This document shows, piece by piece, positions 27,599-38,698 of a stretch of 64,000 bases of DNA. Origin of the DNA: Cryomorphaceae bacterium. GTDB lineage: Bacteria > Bacteroidota > Bacteroidia > Flavobacteriales_D > Parvicellaceae. Every line of letters begins with the position of its first letter. Position 1 is the first letter of the stretch. The translations under genes and the position numbers were made by a program. The notes under the pieces are model-generated. The model ran no database searches. It had not been told where the DNA came from and worked only from the letters and a program-made list of their open reading frames with translations. The DNA lies in NCBI GenBank assembly GCA_905182525.1, contig CAJJBV010000001.1, positions 1-64,000 of the forward strand, read 5' to 3'.

Positions 27599-29641
27599 TT
27601 ACGATATATTTTTAATTATTATAATTTCTAAAACTAGGAATATTATAGCTAAATAAATAAAATATATCCAATATTCAAGATTATTATTTTTATTTAACAA
27701 GACATTAGGATAGCTATTTTCTTTTGCGTTCCAATATTTAATTTGATTTTCAAGATCTAAGTTTTTCATTTGATTTATAAATTCCTTTTTTTCAAAAAAC
27801 ATCATTTTTGACTCACTTTTAACATTATTTACAGAAAAACAATCGATTATACTATCCTCATTAAGAATGTAATATTGTCCTGTAGATTCTATATTGTTTT
27901 CTATATATGCAAATGAAGCACCCAAATTATTTCTTATTAATGGAAAAAATGATAAAGTTGGGTCCGTGACTTTATTAGTAATTTGAACTTTTCCATTTTG
28001 TTGAATATTAGATTTAAGTTCTATACTTTTTACTTTATCAATTGAAATTTGTTTGATTAAATCGTTAGATGATTCCTCTTTAATTCTTAAAAAAATTGGA
28101 ACAAAAAGAGCATGGTTACTAAAATTACTTGTCTCTAAACTCAAATTGGAACTTAATAAGTAAATTTGGTTATCTCTAAAAGAGTATTTTGATAATAAAG
28201 GATCTCCACTATTAAATTTTGCTAGTGTTTTAATACTGTTAGAATTATCTACTATTAAATATTTGTTGAAGTAGGGTAGGTCTAAATTTTCATTGTAATT
28301 AGAAAAAATATTTTTAAAGAAATTTAAATCAATTGATTCTAAATCTAAATCAACTTTAGATTTAATTAATAACGAAGACTTAATATTTATAAGTTTAAAT
28401 AACTTGTTGTATCTGGATTCTTTATTTAAAGAAGGAATAAATAGTATATTATTTTTCTTATTTGATTTTAATAAATCATTAATAAGCTTATCACTTATTT
28501 CAGATAATTCATTTATTATTATTAAATCTCCATTTAAATCTTGAGAACTATAGCCATTTTTAATATCAATATTTATGAATTGAGTTTTTTCAACAGATTC
28601 AAATAATCTTTGGATGGATTTATTTGATTTATTTACGCCTTCATGAATATTTACTACTTTAAATTTGTCGCTTATAGTATAGGTGAAGAAATATTTATCA
28701 TCAAAAATTAGATCATTACTTTGAGGGGAAATAATATTTATTTCTCCATTTTTTATTCCTTTACTATTTACTGCATAAATAAATTTAATTATTTTAACTT
28801 CTTTAGATTTTACTTTATTAAAAGATTGATTTAAAACCTCATCAGTATTTATTTTTAATCTAGTTTGAAATTCAATCTCATTATTTGAATGATTGTTAAC
28901 TTTTATATATAAGTTTTCATTTTTATTTACTTCTCTATTACTATTTTCAAACCATACTGAATCAATAGAAATATTATTATTAGAATTAGATGTGTATTGA
29001 ATAACATTAATATTACCTAACTTTTTATTGATTAATTTATTTTCTAAATCAAAAATATTCTTTTGAAGATCTGTAAACCAAAATGAATTTATAGATTCTC
29101 CATTAAATTGTTCTTTTTGAATCTCTATTAAATCAGTCATCCTTAGGTTAAAGGGAGAATATTGGATGTTTATTATCTCTCTTTTGATTTCATTTTTATT
29201 GATTGTATATTGATTATTTTCATTTTTATTATTAGTTGTTAAAACATATTTAGTTTTATTAGGAAGATTATCTATTAATTTCAGGGCATCATCTTTTACA
29301 GCTTCAAGAAGAGACTGATTTTTATTATTCCTACTCATTGAAAATGAATTATCTATATAAATCCCCATTGAAGACGAATTTGCTAAATCAATTAATTTAT
29401 CATCCTTCCTATATGGAAAACAAAATGCTATTACTATAGATGATACAAGTAACATTCTGGAAATGAGTAGTAAAATATTTTTTAATTCAGATTTTCTTTT
29501 ATTTTTTTGCTCAATACTTTTTAATAAAGAAACATCTGAAAAAAATATTGTTTCGTGCTTTTGTAAATTAAAAAGGTGTATGAATATTGGGACAATATTC
29601 AAGAGTAATGCCCAAAGAAATTCAGGATATAATAAGTTCAT
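27599..29641 (-). CDS. BatA-domain membrane protein with VWA-like region
   Basis: 680 aa. The N terminus is a BatA/aerotolerance-type two-helix region (MNLLYPEFLWALLLNIVPIF, HLFNLQKHETIFFSDVSLLK, LLLISRMLLVSSIVIAFCFP). A VWA-like domain follows (SSMGIYIDNSFSMSRNN, a MIDAS-like DxSxS written as DNSFSMS), then a long beta-rich periplasmic region and a C-terminal membrane helix (YWIYFIYLAIIFLVLEIIII). Bat-type proteins in Bacteroidota are inner-membrane proteins tied to envelope stress, often next to a dihydroorotase homologue as here. A related-looking protein is at 39456-41513. Function not established. Confidence 0.8.
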   Translation of the reverse strand: MNLLYPEFLWALLLNIVPIFIHLFNLQKHETIFFSDVSLLKSIEQKNKRKSELKNILLLISRMLLVSSIVIAFCFPYRKDDKLIDLANSSSMGIYIDNSFSMSRNNKNQSLLEAVKDDALKLIDNLPNKTKYVLTTNNKNENNQYTINKNEIKREIINIQYSPFNLRMTDLIEIQKEQFNGESINSFWFTDLQKNIFDLENKLINKKLGNINVIQYTSNSNNNISIDSVWFENSNREVNKNENLYIKVNNHSNNEIEFQTRLKINTDEVLNQSFNKVKSKEVKIIKFIYAVNSKGIKNGEINIISPQSNDLIFDDKYFFTYTISDKFKVVNIHEGVNKSNKSIQRLFESVEKTQFINIDIKNGYSSQDLNGDLIIINELSEISDKLINDLLKSNKKNNILFIPSLNKESRYNKLFKLINIKSSLLIKSKVDLDLESIDLNFFKNIFSNYNENLDLPYFNKYLIVDNSNSIKTLAKFNSGDPLLSKYSFRDNQIYLLSSNLSLETSNFSNHALFVPIFLRIKEESSNDLIKQISIDKVKSIELKSNIQQNGKVQITNKVTDPTLSFFPLIRNNLGASFAYIENNIESTGQYYILNEDSIIDCFSVNNVKSESKMMFFEKKEFINQMKNLDLENQIKYWNAKENSYPNVLLNKNNNLEYWIYFIYLAIIFLVLEIIIIKNIS

Positions 29642-29666
29642 TAAAAGCTAAATTTAAACATTATAA

Positions 29667-30446
29667 TTAGATTAAATCAAATTTAGAATCAATTCCTAAT
29701 CCAAAAAGTGCAAAATCATATTTTACAGGATCATTAGAATCAAATTTTAGTAAAGAAATATCTAATTCTTGAACAGCTTTATTATCATTTTGTCTTCTTT
29801 TTATTAAATTAAATTTTCTTGCAGTTCTTCCGCTATGAATATCTAATGGACAAGATAGAAATGATGGTGATATCCCTTTCCACAAACCAAAGTCGACATT
29901 ATTATTATCTTCTCTCACCATCCACCTTAGATACATGTTTATTCTTTTAGCAGCAGATCCATTAAGGGGGTTTGCAATATGTTTTTTAGTTCTTATTTCT
30001 TTATATTTCTCAGGAATAAAATAACTTCTAAAATAATTTATAGCTTGATCAGATTTGTTATTAATTTTAAAACCATCGGTAAAAATTTTTTCTAAGCCTC
30101 CATGATTTTTATAGATGTCTTGAATTCTTAAAATAAAATAATGTAAATCAAATCCATTAAAAGTACGATGTTTAAATTTTTCTAAATGATTAATTTCATT
30201 TTCATTATAATTCATTGTAAAATCATAGGGGCTATTATACATTAACTTTAAAAGATGAGTTCCGTTATTTATTATACTTGTTCTATTTCCCCAAGAAATT
30301 GTTGCCATAATTAGTCCAATAATTTCAATGTCTTCTTTTTTAGTAAACTTATGAGGAATAGAAATGGGATCATTAATAATGAAATTAGGTGTATTGTATT
30401 TATCTACAAAAAAATCAAGTTTTTCTTTAATTTCTTTTTTTGTCAA
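29667..30446 (-). CDS. TIGR02757 family protein (DUF2400)
   Basis: 259 aa. A conserved bacterial protein of unknown biochemistry. Family traits seen: DPISIPHKFTKKEDIEIIGL, IMATISWGNRTSIINNG, FNGFDLHYFILRIQDIYKNH, KRINMYLRWMVREDN, DFGLWKGISPSFLSCPLDIH and TARKFNLIKRRQNDNKAVQE. The MYLRWMVR helix and the S..C.LD.H motif are the best-conserved parts. It lies 25 bases upstream of the BatA-like gene in the same run. Confidence 0.85.
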   Translation of the reverse strand: MTKKEIKEKLDFFVDKYNTPNFIINDPISIPHKFTKKEDIEIIGLIMATISWGNRTSIINNGTHLLKLMYNSPYDFTMNYNENEINHLEKFKHRTFNGFDLHYFILRIQDIYKNHGGLEKIFTDGFKINNKSDQAINYFRSYFIPEKYKEIRTKKHIANPLNGSAAKRINMYLRWMVREDNNNVDFGLWKGISPSFLSCPLDIHSGRTARKFNLIKRRQNDNKAVQELDISLLKFDSNDPVKYDFALFGLGIDSKFDLI

Positions 30447-30505
30447 CTTTTTACTATTTAATCTTAATTTCTATTTAAAACCACGGGAATTAAACTTTAA
30501 TATAA

Positions 30506-33110
30506 TTACCTTTTCATGAATGATTTCGTTAAGTTTTTTCCTTCTTTAGAAAGCTGTACAAAATAAATGCCAGACGATAATTTGTCTGTATTTAAAGATG
30601 TTGTCAAACCTTTTAATTTTGTGATTAATAAAACTTCTCCAACTGAGTTGTAAAGAGTGATTTTGAAATTTTCAGGATTTAGAATATTTATATACTAAAT
30701 TAATTTTAGAATCAGTAGGATTAGGGTATATTTCAAACTCTAATAAATGTGGTATATTAATAGATAGAGGAGCAGAAACCCCTTCAAAAATCTTAATATT
30801 ATCTAAAAATAAATTATTTCCGCCTCTATTTATAGTTTCAAATTTTATTAAAATATCTTCGTTGGAAAAAGAAGATAATTTAACAGTATCATTTCTCCAA
30901 TGTGTTAAATATTCAGGAACAAAATCATAAGAATTAGTGTCTAATGTACTTAATTCATCACCAGACTTTTGATAAACAAGATAATCATAGGATAGTCCAC
31001 AGTTTGTAGAAATAAATATTTTGAGTGTATCTTGGAAGAATACATTTGACATTCTATTTTGGTAAGCAATATCAAATATTAAATTCAAATCATTTGAAGC
31101 TGATAGATTGATTTTAGGACTAATAAGTCCATCTTTTTGATTGTTTCTAGGAGAATAAGAAAAAAGTTTCATAGCGGCCGATAGATTACTCCATTGCAAA
31201 CCTTTAGTGGAGTCAATTTCCCATGTTTTATCCGAGTTTATATTTTCAATAATCCAATTAGAATCATTAATACCAGTTTCAAAGTGTTCAATAAATGGAA
31301 GTGAAGCTATTTCCTTAATAATAGAAAATCTAGTAATAGTACTGTTATTTAAATAATCATATTCACTAATTCCAGAATTTAAGTTCGCTAATATTTGTAT
31401 TTCAATTTTTCCTGAACTTAAAACATTAATTGAAGGAAGTGTAAAGCTCGAGCTAGCATTAGGTGATAGAGCACCAGTCCAAAATTTATTTTGAATAGTA
31501 ACTCCGTTAACTACAATTGTAAAATTAATACTATCTAAATTAAAATCTCCATGGTTAGTAAAAAAAACTGTTGGTGAAAAGGAGTTCTCACATGTGTATT
31601 TTCTAAAGTTTGGTATAGTAACTGAATCAAGATGAATGTCATAGATTAGATTTCTAGGATCTATTGGAATGTTATTTTGGCTTAAGTATTGAAAAGCTGC
31701 ATAAACATCTATAATTCCCCTTCCATAAGTATTGTCTTCACCAGGAATTCCTAAATCAACAGCTGATAAATATAAAGCACGAAGTAATTCTTCACCCGAT
31801 AAGTATGGAAAAGCTTCTTTTAAAAGTAAAACAGCACCTGAAACATGTGGAGCAGCCATACTAGTTCCAGAAATGGTATTGAAATTATTCTGTTCCCAAG
31901 CAGAACGAACATTTTGTCCTGGAGCTACAACTTCAGGATGAATAGCTAAAGAACCTAATCCTGCACATTGACTAGGTCCTTTTGTAGAAAAGTTCGAAAT
32001 TGTGTAAGGAAATGAAGAATTTCCGTTCACACTTCCGACACAAAATGTATTAACATCAGATGTATTGATTCGTTGTGGAGAATTAACAGTAGAATTATTT
32101 GGACCAGAGTTGCCTCCAGAAAAAACGTTAGCAATACCTGCAGCTTCAATAGCGTTCATTAAATTCACAACAAAACCATCACAATGAATAGTGTCGTTTC
32201 CATCATACCATCTCCAACTATTGTTTATTACATCAGGAATGTCTTTAGTTGTATTAGTGTCATCATCAGGGTTTAATGCCCATTCAAAGGCATTTATCAT
32301 ATTAACAATAGGTGGAAGTGCTTGAACTGTAGATGTTACAAAGTCATTTGCAATCCAATATGCTCCAAAAGCAACTCCTATAGTATCATTTGTAGGTTTT
32401 ACTAGTCCAGCAATAGTTCCTAAAGTATGTGTTCCATGATTTTGAATAGTTCCATTGGGAAAGGAGTTAAAATACCCAATCCAACTCTGTTGCATTGGAA
32501 ATCTTTCTCCTATAAATCTTTCGCTAAATGCTGGATGACTTGGCCATACTCCAGTATCATAATTATAAACTAATCTTCCTCTTCCCGTATAACCCAGCGA
32601 CCACATTGCAGGTGCATTTATAGCAATTAACCCATTTTCAACACCATTTGGAGTTCTGTTGTTGTTAGATGAAATTTTCAATTCATCGTGGGCAATAAAT
32701 TGATTATTCTCAATTTCAATAGATAGAATATTAGGGAACTGATATAATTGGTCATAAGTAGATAAATCTACAAGTGCCACTATTATATTGACAATCCAAA
32801 AAGAATGATATTGATTAATTGATTTAGTATTTTTTTTTAAAAAATTTAGTACATTTTCTTGTGACTTTGAAGCCTGTTTGTGCAAAAGTCTATTAATAAT
32901 TTTCGACCGTTGATCTACTGGAGTTTGGTTAATTTTAAATTTTTGACAGAGTTCATAACAATCAATATTTTCATTGAATTCAATACGAATTGGAATTAAT
33001 TCTCCAGGGTTATTTTCTATCCAATTATTAATTTCATTTGATTTGCCGTTCTGACAATAAGTATTTAGCACTAGGATCAATAAATAAAAGAAACAAAATA
33101 AGTTCTTCAT
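30506..33110 (-). CDS. Secreted subtilisin-like S8 peptidase with T9SS sorting domain, frameshifted at the end
   Basis: Serine protease sent out by Sec and then the type IX system. Signal peptide MKNLFCFFYLLILVLNTYCQ, an inhibitor-like propeptide (about 25-140), then the catalytic domain with Asp185 (YNYDTGVWPSHPAF), His225 (NHGTHTLGTIAG), an Asn oxyanion site (SGGNSGPNNS) and Ser417 (SGTSMAAPHVSGAVLL). After it come a CARDB-like beta domain, a MAM-like domain (HFETGINDSNWIIEN to LFLDNIKIFEG) and a T9SS sorting domain (FEIYPNPTDSKINLVY). The main frame ends early at 30672 (KYSKS). Removing one A from the run at 30687-30689 continues as NILNPENFKITLYN and on to FMKR at 30506, completing the sorting domain. 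It starts 3 bases after the E1 dehydrogenase stop. Confidence 0.87.
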
Positions 33111-33113
33111 AAA

Positions 33114-35543
33114 TTAAAAAATACTTGGATATTTAGAAGGATCATAATCGTTCATTAAAGAATATATTGCGTCAACAATATCTTCATTATTTGGTTTTGA
33201 AAAATAATCACCATCAGTTCCATAAGCAGGTCTATGTTCTTTGGCTGAAAGGGTCATAGGCTGAGCATCTAAATGATAATATCCTTTTTGTTTATTAATG
33301 ACCTGATCTAACATATATGCAGTTGCACCTCCTGGAACATCTTCATCAATGAAGATAATTTTGTTTGTTTTAGATAAAGATTTACATATAATATGATTTA
33401 CATCAAAAGGAATAAGTGTTTGTATGTCAATTAGTTCACAGTTAATTCCATGAGTTTTTAATTCTTTGACAGATTCATGACAAATATTAAAAGTAGAACC
33501 ATAACTAACTACAGTAATATCGTTACCTTCAACTACAATTTCAGGTATTCCAATGGGGGTAGTGAAATCTCCATAATTAGAAGGTTCATTTTCCTTTATT
33601 CTATAAGCGTTTAAGCATTCAATTACTAGTGCAGGGTCATCAGATTTTAATAAAGTATTATAAAATCCAGCAGCTTTCACCATATTTCTAGGTACACAAA
33701 CTACAATTCCTCTTAAAAGATTTATTATCCCACCCATTGGAGAACCTGCATGCCAAATTCCTTCTAATCGGTGACCTCTAGTTCTTACTATAAGTGGACA
33801 TTTCTGTGTGCCTTTAGTTCTATATGAAATTGTAGCTAAATCATCGCTCATTATTTGAATGCAATAAAGTAGATAGTCTAGATATTGTATTTCAGCTATT
33901 GGCCTCAAACCTCTTATTGCCATTCCAATTCCTTGACCAATTATTGTAGCTTCTCTTATCCCAGTATCAAAAACTCTTAATTCTCCAAACTGTTCTTGCA
34001 TACCTTCCATTACTTGGTTAACCCCACCTATAATACCAGTGTCTTCACCAAATGTGACAAGCTCAGGATAAAGATTAAATAACTGATTAAAGTTATTTTT
34101 TAGGATAATTCTACCATCTACTTTTTTATCTGATAAGACAGGTTGGGTAGATTTTACATTTAATGAAGATGAACTAAACTCACTGTATAGCTTAGAATTG
34201 TAATTTTCGTATTGTAAACTTTGTTGTTTTTTAAACCAGTTTAAAGCTTCAATTTTTTGTGGCGAATTTTCACCTTTTGTAATAAATAATATTTTTCTAA
34301 AGCTAGAAAAAAAATCTTTTTTAATGGGTTCTTTTATTTTTTCTAATTCATTAATTATATTTTGAATTTCTATTTTTTTTGAACTTTTTTCAGCAATTTT
34401 TTTTAATTGAATTATACACTCAGATAAATCTTTTTTAATTGGATTTAAATATTCATTCCACGCTAGTTTTGAATCGGTTTTAACCTCTTTTTTACATTCT
34501 ATTTCTATTAATTCTAGTTCCTCAATACTACATATTGGTTTACCAATTGCATTGTCTGAGCTAAGGATCCACTTTTTAAATTGTGCTATACAATCATATT
34601 CTTTTTCCCATTCAAGCCTTTCTTTAGATTTATATCTCTCGTGAGATCCTGATGTGGAATGCCCCTGAGGCTGGGTAATTTCCTCTACGTGAATTAAAGA
34701 CGGTTTATGGTGTTCTCTTGTGAAACTAACAGCTTCTTTGTAAGTATTGTATAACTCTGTATAATTCCAACCCTTACATTTGAATATTTTTAGACCATTT
34801 GAATCATTTTCAATTTTAAAACCTGAAAGAGCTTCGGAAATACTTTCCTTTGTGGTTTGATATTGTTTTGGCACAGATATCCCGTAGCCATCGTCCCAAA
34901 CAGACATTACAACTGGAATTTCTAGGACACAAGCTGCATTAATTGATTCCCAAAATACTCCTTCTGAAGTGCTAGCATCACCTATGGTTCCAAAAGCTAC
35001 TTCATTACCGTTATTAGAAAACTTTTTAAAATCCTTTAAATTTTTATTATTTCGATAAATTTTAGATGCTAACCCAAGACCTACAAGACGAGGCATTTGT
35101 GCAGCAGTGCAAGAAATATCTGATGAAGAATTTTTTTTAGAAGTTAAATCTAGCCAGTTCCCATTATTATCAATGGTTTTAGTAGAAAAGTGACCTCCCA
35201 TTTGTCTTCCAGCTGAATTAGGTTCTTTTTCTATATCAGTATGGGCGTAAAGACCGGCAAAAAATTCCTGAACACTTAATTCATTTATTGCCATCATAAA
35301 AGTTTGGTCTCTGTAGTAGCCAGATCTAAAATCTCCATTATTAAAGAATTTAGCCATTACAAGCTGAGGCAGCTCTTTGCCGTCGCCAAAAATTCCGAAT
35401 TTGGCTTTTCCAGTTAGGACTTCTTTTCTGCCAAGTAAAGAGGCCTCTCTACTTAAACAAACAAGTTTATATTCATTAAGAATTTCAGATATAAATTCTT
35501 CCTTATTTAAATCTTTATTTTTTTGAATTAATTCTTCTGACAT
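33114..35543 (-). CDS. Fused alpha/beta E1 component of a 2-oxo acid dehydrogenase (branched-chain type)
   Basis: 809 aa. The thiamine-diphosphate-dependent first enzyme of a 2-oxo acid dehydrogenase complex decarboxylates a 2-oxo acid and passes the acyl group to lipoyl-E2. Residues 1-340 are the alpha part (GRKEVLTGKAKFGIFGDGKE, YYRDQTFMMAI, ThDP loop GTIGDASTSEGVFWESINAA, DDGYGISVP). Residues 480-809 are the beta part (FGEDTGIIGGVNQVMEGMQE, EATIIGQGIGMAIRGLRPIA, RTRGHRLEGIWHAGSPMGG, SYGSTFNICHESVKEL). A helical linker joins them. Alpha-beta fusions of this kind are common in Bacteroidota and are usually called 2-oxoisovalerate dehydrogenase; substrate preference cannot be read here. First gene of the minus-strand run to 26326. 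Confidence 0.88.
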   Translation of the reverse strand: MSEELIQKNKDLNKEEFISEILNEYKLVCLSREASLLGRKEVLTGKAKFGIFGDGKELPQLVMAKFFNNGDFRSGYYRDQTFMMAINELSVQEFFAGLYAHTDIEKEPNSAGRQMGGHFSTKTIDNNGNWLDLTSKKNSSSDISCTAAQMPRLVGLGLASKIYRNNKNLKDFKKFSNNGNEVAFGTIGDASTSEGVFWESINAACVLEIPVVMSVWDDGYGISVPKQYQTTKESISEALSGFKIENDSNGLKIFKCKGWNYTELYNTYKEAVSFTREHHKPSLIHVEEITQPQGHSTSGSHERYKSKERLEWEKEYDCIAQFKKWILSSDNAIGKPICSIEELELIEIECKKEVKTDSKLAWNEYLNPIKKDLSECIIQLKKIAEKSSKKIEIQNIINELEKIKEPIKKDFFSSFRKILFITKGENSPQKIEALNWFKKQQSLQYENYNSKLYSEFSSSSLNVKSTQPVLSDKKVDGRIILKNNFNQLFNLYPELVTFGEDTGIIGGVNQVMEGMQEQFGELRVFDTGIREATIIGQGIGMAIRGLRPIAEIQYLDYLLYCIQIMSDDLATISYRTKGTQKCPLIVRTRGHRLEGIWHAGSPMGGIINLLRGIVVCVPRNMVKAAGFYNTLLKSDDPALVIECLNAYRIKENEPSNYGDFTTPIGIPEIVVEGNDITVVSYGSTFNICHESVKELKTHGINCELIDIQTLIPFDVNHIICKSLSKTNKIIFIDEDVPGGATAYMLDQVINKQKGYYHLDAQPMTLSAKEHRPAYGTDGDYFSKPNNEDIVDAIYSLMNDYDPSKYPSIF

Positions 35544-35686
35544 TTATTTGAATCGATGTAAAATTAATACTATTAAACAATTAAAAAAGTTGTGTATTAA
35601 AATAAATTAATTTTATTACTTAGTTTTTTGTAAAATGACCAATAAATCATATTGCAATTTATATATTTACAACCTAAATAATTACT

Positions 35687-38638
35687 ATGAAAACCTTTAA
35701 ATATTTGATCTTTTTTTTAATTCCAACTTTATTTTTTGCATGCAACAGCAAAAAAGATAAGAATCTTTCCACTTATGTCACATCAATTAAAGATGATGTA
35801 AATGGATTCAGTTTTGAATATGTTGAAAATGATCCTACTGGTTTAAGGCTTTACACTCTTGAAAATGGTTTAAAAGTGTATTTAGGTAAAAATAATGAAG
35901 AACCTAAAATTCAAACTTTAATTGCCGTTCGTGCAGGTTCAACCTACGATCCTGCAGATAATACCGGATTAGCTCATTATTTAGAACATATGGTTTTTAA
36001 AGGAACTGATGAAATTGGAACTCAAAATTATGAAGAGGAATCTATATTAATTAATCAAATTTCGGATTTATATGAAAAACATAAGCAAGAAATTGACCCT
36101 GAAAAGAAAAAAAATATTTATGAGAAAATTGACGAAGTATCCTACGAAGCTTCAAAGTTATCAATTGCTAATGAATATGATAAAATGGTAAATTCTTTGG
36201 GTGCAGAAGGCACCAATGCCTTTACTTCAAATGAACAAACTGTTTATGTAAATAAAATTCCTTCAAATGAAGTTGACAAATGGTTGAGAATAGAAAGTGA
36301 ACGATTTAGTAAATTAGTACTTCGTTTATTTCATACGGAACTTGAAGCTGTTTATGAGGAATTTAATAGAGGACAGGATAATGATGGTCGTAAGCAATAT
36401 TTTGCTACACTTCAGGGTTTATACCCAAATCATCCCTACGGTACTCAATCAACAATTGGAATTTCAGAGCATTTAAAAAATCCTTCAATGAAAGCTATTA
36501 ATGCATACTTTGAAAAGTATTATGTTCCCAATAATATGGCGGTTATTATGGTTGGTGACTTAGACTTTGAAGAAACGATTATCAAAGTGAATAAAGCTTT
36601 TGGAAGTTATAAGTCAAAAGAAGTAACTCATCCTACTTTCCCACCTCTTGACACTATTTATAAGCCAATTAAAAAAGAAGTTTTAGGTCCTACTTCAGAA
36701 TCAATATATGTAGCTTTTAGATCTGAGGGTAAAGGATCTAAACACGAAACCATGTTGACTTTAGTCGATTATATGTTGGCTAACTCTCAAGCAGGTTTAA
36801 TAGATTTAAATTTAAATCAAACTCAAAAAGTCCAGTATGCATCTTCTTACACGAATTTTGACAATGATTACGGATTCCATTTGCTGTATGGAGCTCCAAA
36901 AGCAGACCAATCATTGGAGGAAGTTAAAGATCTTTTACTATCCCAAATTGAGAAAATTAAACTTGGTGAATTCGAAGATTGGCTATTAGAAGCTGTAATT
37001 AACGATTTACGATTATCTCAAATTAGACAATATGAAAACGCTTCAGCAACAGCTTATGAATTTTTAGACGCATTTATTGGTGAACAAAAATGGATAGATA
37101 GATTAAAAATGATTGATCAAATGAAAGAGATTACAAAACAAGATGTAATTACATTTTCAAATTTATTTTATGCTAATAATTATGTTGAAGTTCATAAACT
37201 AATGGGGGAAGATACAACCATAGTTAAAGTAGAAAATCCAGGAATTACACCTGTTGAACTGAACAGAGACAAAGAGTCAGAATTTTTAAAAACATTTAAT
37301 GAAATTAAATCTCCTGAATTAAAACCTCAATTTATAGATTACAATACGGCTATTAAATCTTCGAATTTAGATAACGGTATTGATTTTTCATTCATTGAAA
37401 ATCCAAATAATGATATTTTTAATTTAAATATTATTTTCGACATGGGTCAAGATAATAATCCAAAATTATCCCTTGCAGCAGGATTTTTAGATTATCTGGG
37501 GACAGATAAGTTTTCACCAGAACAATTAAAACAAGAATTTTATAAAATAGGTATTAGCTATAATGTCTCATCAAGAAACGATAAGACCTATTTTACTTTA
37601 TCTGGACTAAATGAGAATTTAGATGCAGGTTTGTCCCTATTCGAACATTTACTTACTAATGCAAAGTCTGACAAAAAAACATATATAAAATATGCTGAAA
37701 GCATATTAAAAAGTAGAGAAAACGGAAAGACACAAAAAGATAATATTTTTTGGGATGGGTTAATGAGTTTTGCAAAATATGGAGAAAAATCAAGGTTGAG
37801 AAATATATTTTCAAAGGATGAATTACTTTCTATGAATCCAACTGAACTTCTTAATGAAGTTAAAGAATTAAGCAACTATAAACAGAGAATTTTTTACTAT
37901 GGGAACTCTATGGAGGATGCTAAAAAATCTTTAATCAAACACCACATAATTCCACAAAACATCTTAGAATATCCAGAAAAAGTAAATTATACTAATTTAG
38001 AAACTGGTGGTAATGTTTATTTTGTTAATTATGACATGGTACAGAGTGAAATTTTACTTTTAGCAAAAGGAGAATTATTCAACTCAAATAAAATGGCTGC
38101 TTCTATGTTATTTAATACTTATTTTGGAAGAGGTTTATCTTCGATTGTTTTTCAAGAAATAAGGGAGTCTAAATCCTTAGCATATTCTGCTTTTTCATCT
38201 TACAATATAGCAAGTGAATCTGACAAGCCAGATTATACAATGGCTTATGTAGGTACTCAAGCTAATAAACTAGAACAAGCTGTAAAGGCAATGATGGAGC
38301 TAATGAGTAATATGCCTGAAGTTGAAGATCAGTTTAATCAAGCCAAAGCAGCGACATTGAAAAAAATTGCTTCACAGCGTATCACAAAATCAAATATTTT
38401 CTGGAGTTACGAGTCTTTAAAAAAACGTGGCATTAATAATGACAATAGAAAACAAATTTATGATGAAATAAAAGCAATGACTATGGAAGATTTAAAAACT
38501 TTCTTTGATGATAATATTAAAAATGAAAATTACAATGTAATGGTTATTGGAAATAAAAAAGATATAGATTTTGAAGCAATAAGTAAATTAGGAAATGTTA
38601 AGGAACTTGAAATAGATTATCTTTTTAACTATAACTAG
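35687..38638 (+). CDS. M16-family zinc metallopeptidase lipoprotein (two M16 halves)
   Basis: 983 aa. Lipoprotein signal FKYLIFFLIPTLFFACNSKK, then two pitrilysin-like halves. The N-terminal half has the inverted zinc motif HYLEH (His97, Glu100, His101, in GLAHYLEHMVFKG) and a downstream LEAVYEEFNRG giving the third ligand. The C-terminal half (about 550-983) has the Arg/Tyr region FQEIRESKSLAYSAFSSYN, typical of the partner half. M16 enzymes close like a clam around peptides. Located in the periplasm or outer membrane, it probably degrades peptides. ATG 35687 is the only good start before the signal. It is divergent from the E1 gene. Confidence 0.92.
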   Translation: MKTFKYLIFFLIPTLFFACNSKKDKNLSTYVTSIKDDVNGFSFEYVENDPTGLRLYTLENGLKVYLGKNNEEPKIQTLIAVRAGSTYDPADNTGLAHYLEHMVFKGTDEIGTQNYEEESILINQISDLYEKHKQEIDPEKKKNIYEKIDEVSYEASKLSIANEYDKMVNSLGAEGTNAFTSNEQTVYVNKIPSNEVDKWLRIESERFSKLVLRLFHTELEAVYEEFNRGQDNDGRKQYFATLQGLYPNHPYGTQSTIGISEHLKNPSMKAINAYFEKYYVPNNMAVIMVGDLDFEETIIKVNKAFGSYKSKEVTHPTFPPLDTIYKPIKKEVLGPTSESIYVAFRSEGKGSKHETMLTLVDYMLANSQAGLIDLNLNQTQKVQYASSYTNFDNDYGFHLLYGAPKADQSLEEVKDLLLSQIEKIKLGEFEDWLLEAVINDLRLSQIRQYENASATAYEFLDAFIGEQKWIDRLKMIDQMKEITKQDVITFSNLFYANNYVEVHKLMGEDTTIVKVENPGITPVELNRDKESEFLKTFNEIKSPELKPQFIDYNTAIKSSNLDNGIDFSFIENPNNDIFNLNIIFDMGQDNNPKLSLAAGFLDYLGTDKFSPEQLKQEFYKIGISYNVSSRNDKTYFTLSGLNENLDAGLSLFEHLLTNAKSDKKTYIKYAESILKSRENGKTQKDNIFWDGLMSFAKYGEKSRLRNIFSKDELLSMNPTELLNEVKELSNYKQRIFYYGNSMEDAKKSLIKHHIIPQNILEYPEKVNYTNLETGGNVYFVNYDMVQSEILLLAKGELFNSNKMAASMLFNTYFGRGLSSIVFQEIRESKSLAYSAFSSYNIASESDKPDYTMAYVGTQANKLEQAVKAMMELMSNMPEVEDQFNQAKAATLKKIASQRITKSNIFWSYESLKKRGINNDNRKQIYDEIKAMTMEDLKTFFDDNIKNENYNVMVIGNKKDIDFEAISKLGNVKELEIDYLFNYN

Positions 38639-38664
38639 TAAATTATTTAAATAAAGAGTTTGTC

Positions 38665-38672
38665 TATATTTG
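38665..38672 (+). promoter_or_regulatory. Putative -7 promoter box of fabG (TATATTTG)
   Basis: Matches TAnnTTTG exactly and lies 26 bases before ATG 38699. No convincing -33 element. Confidence 0.45.
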
Positions 38673-38698
38673 ATTTGGAAATAAACTATTAACACATC

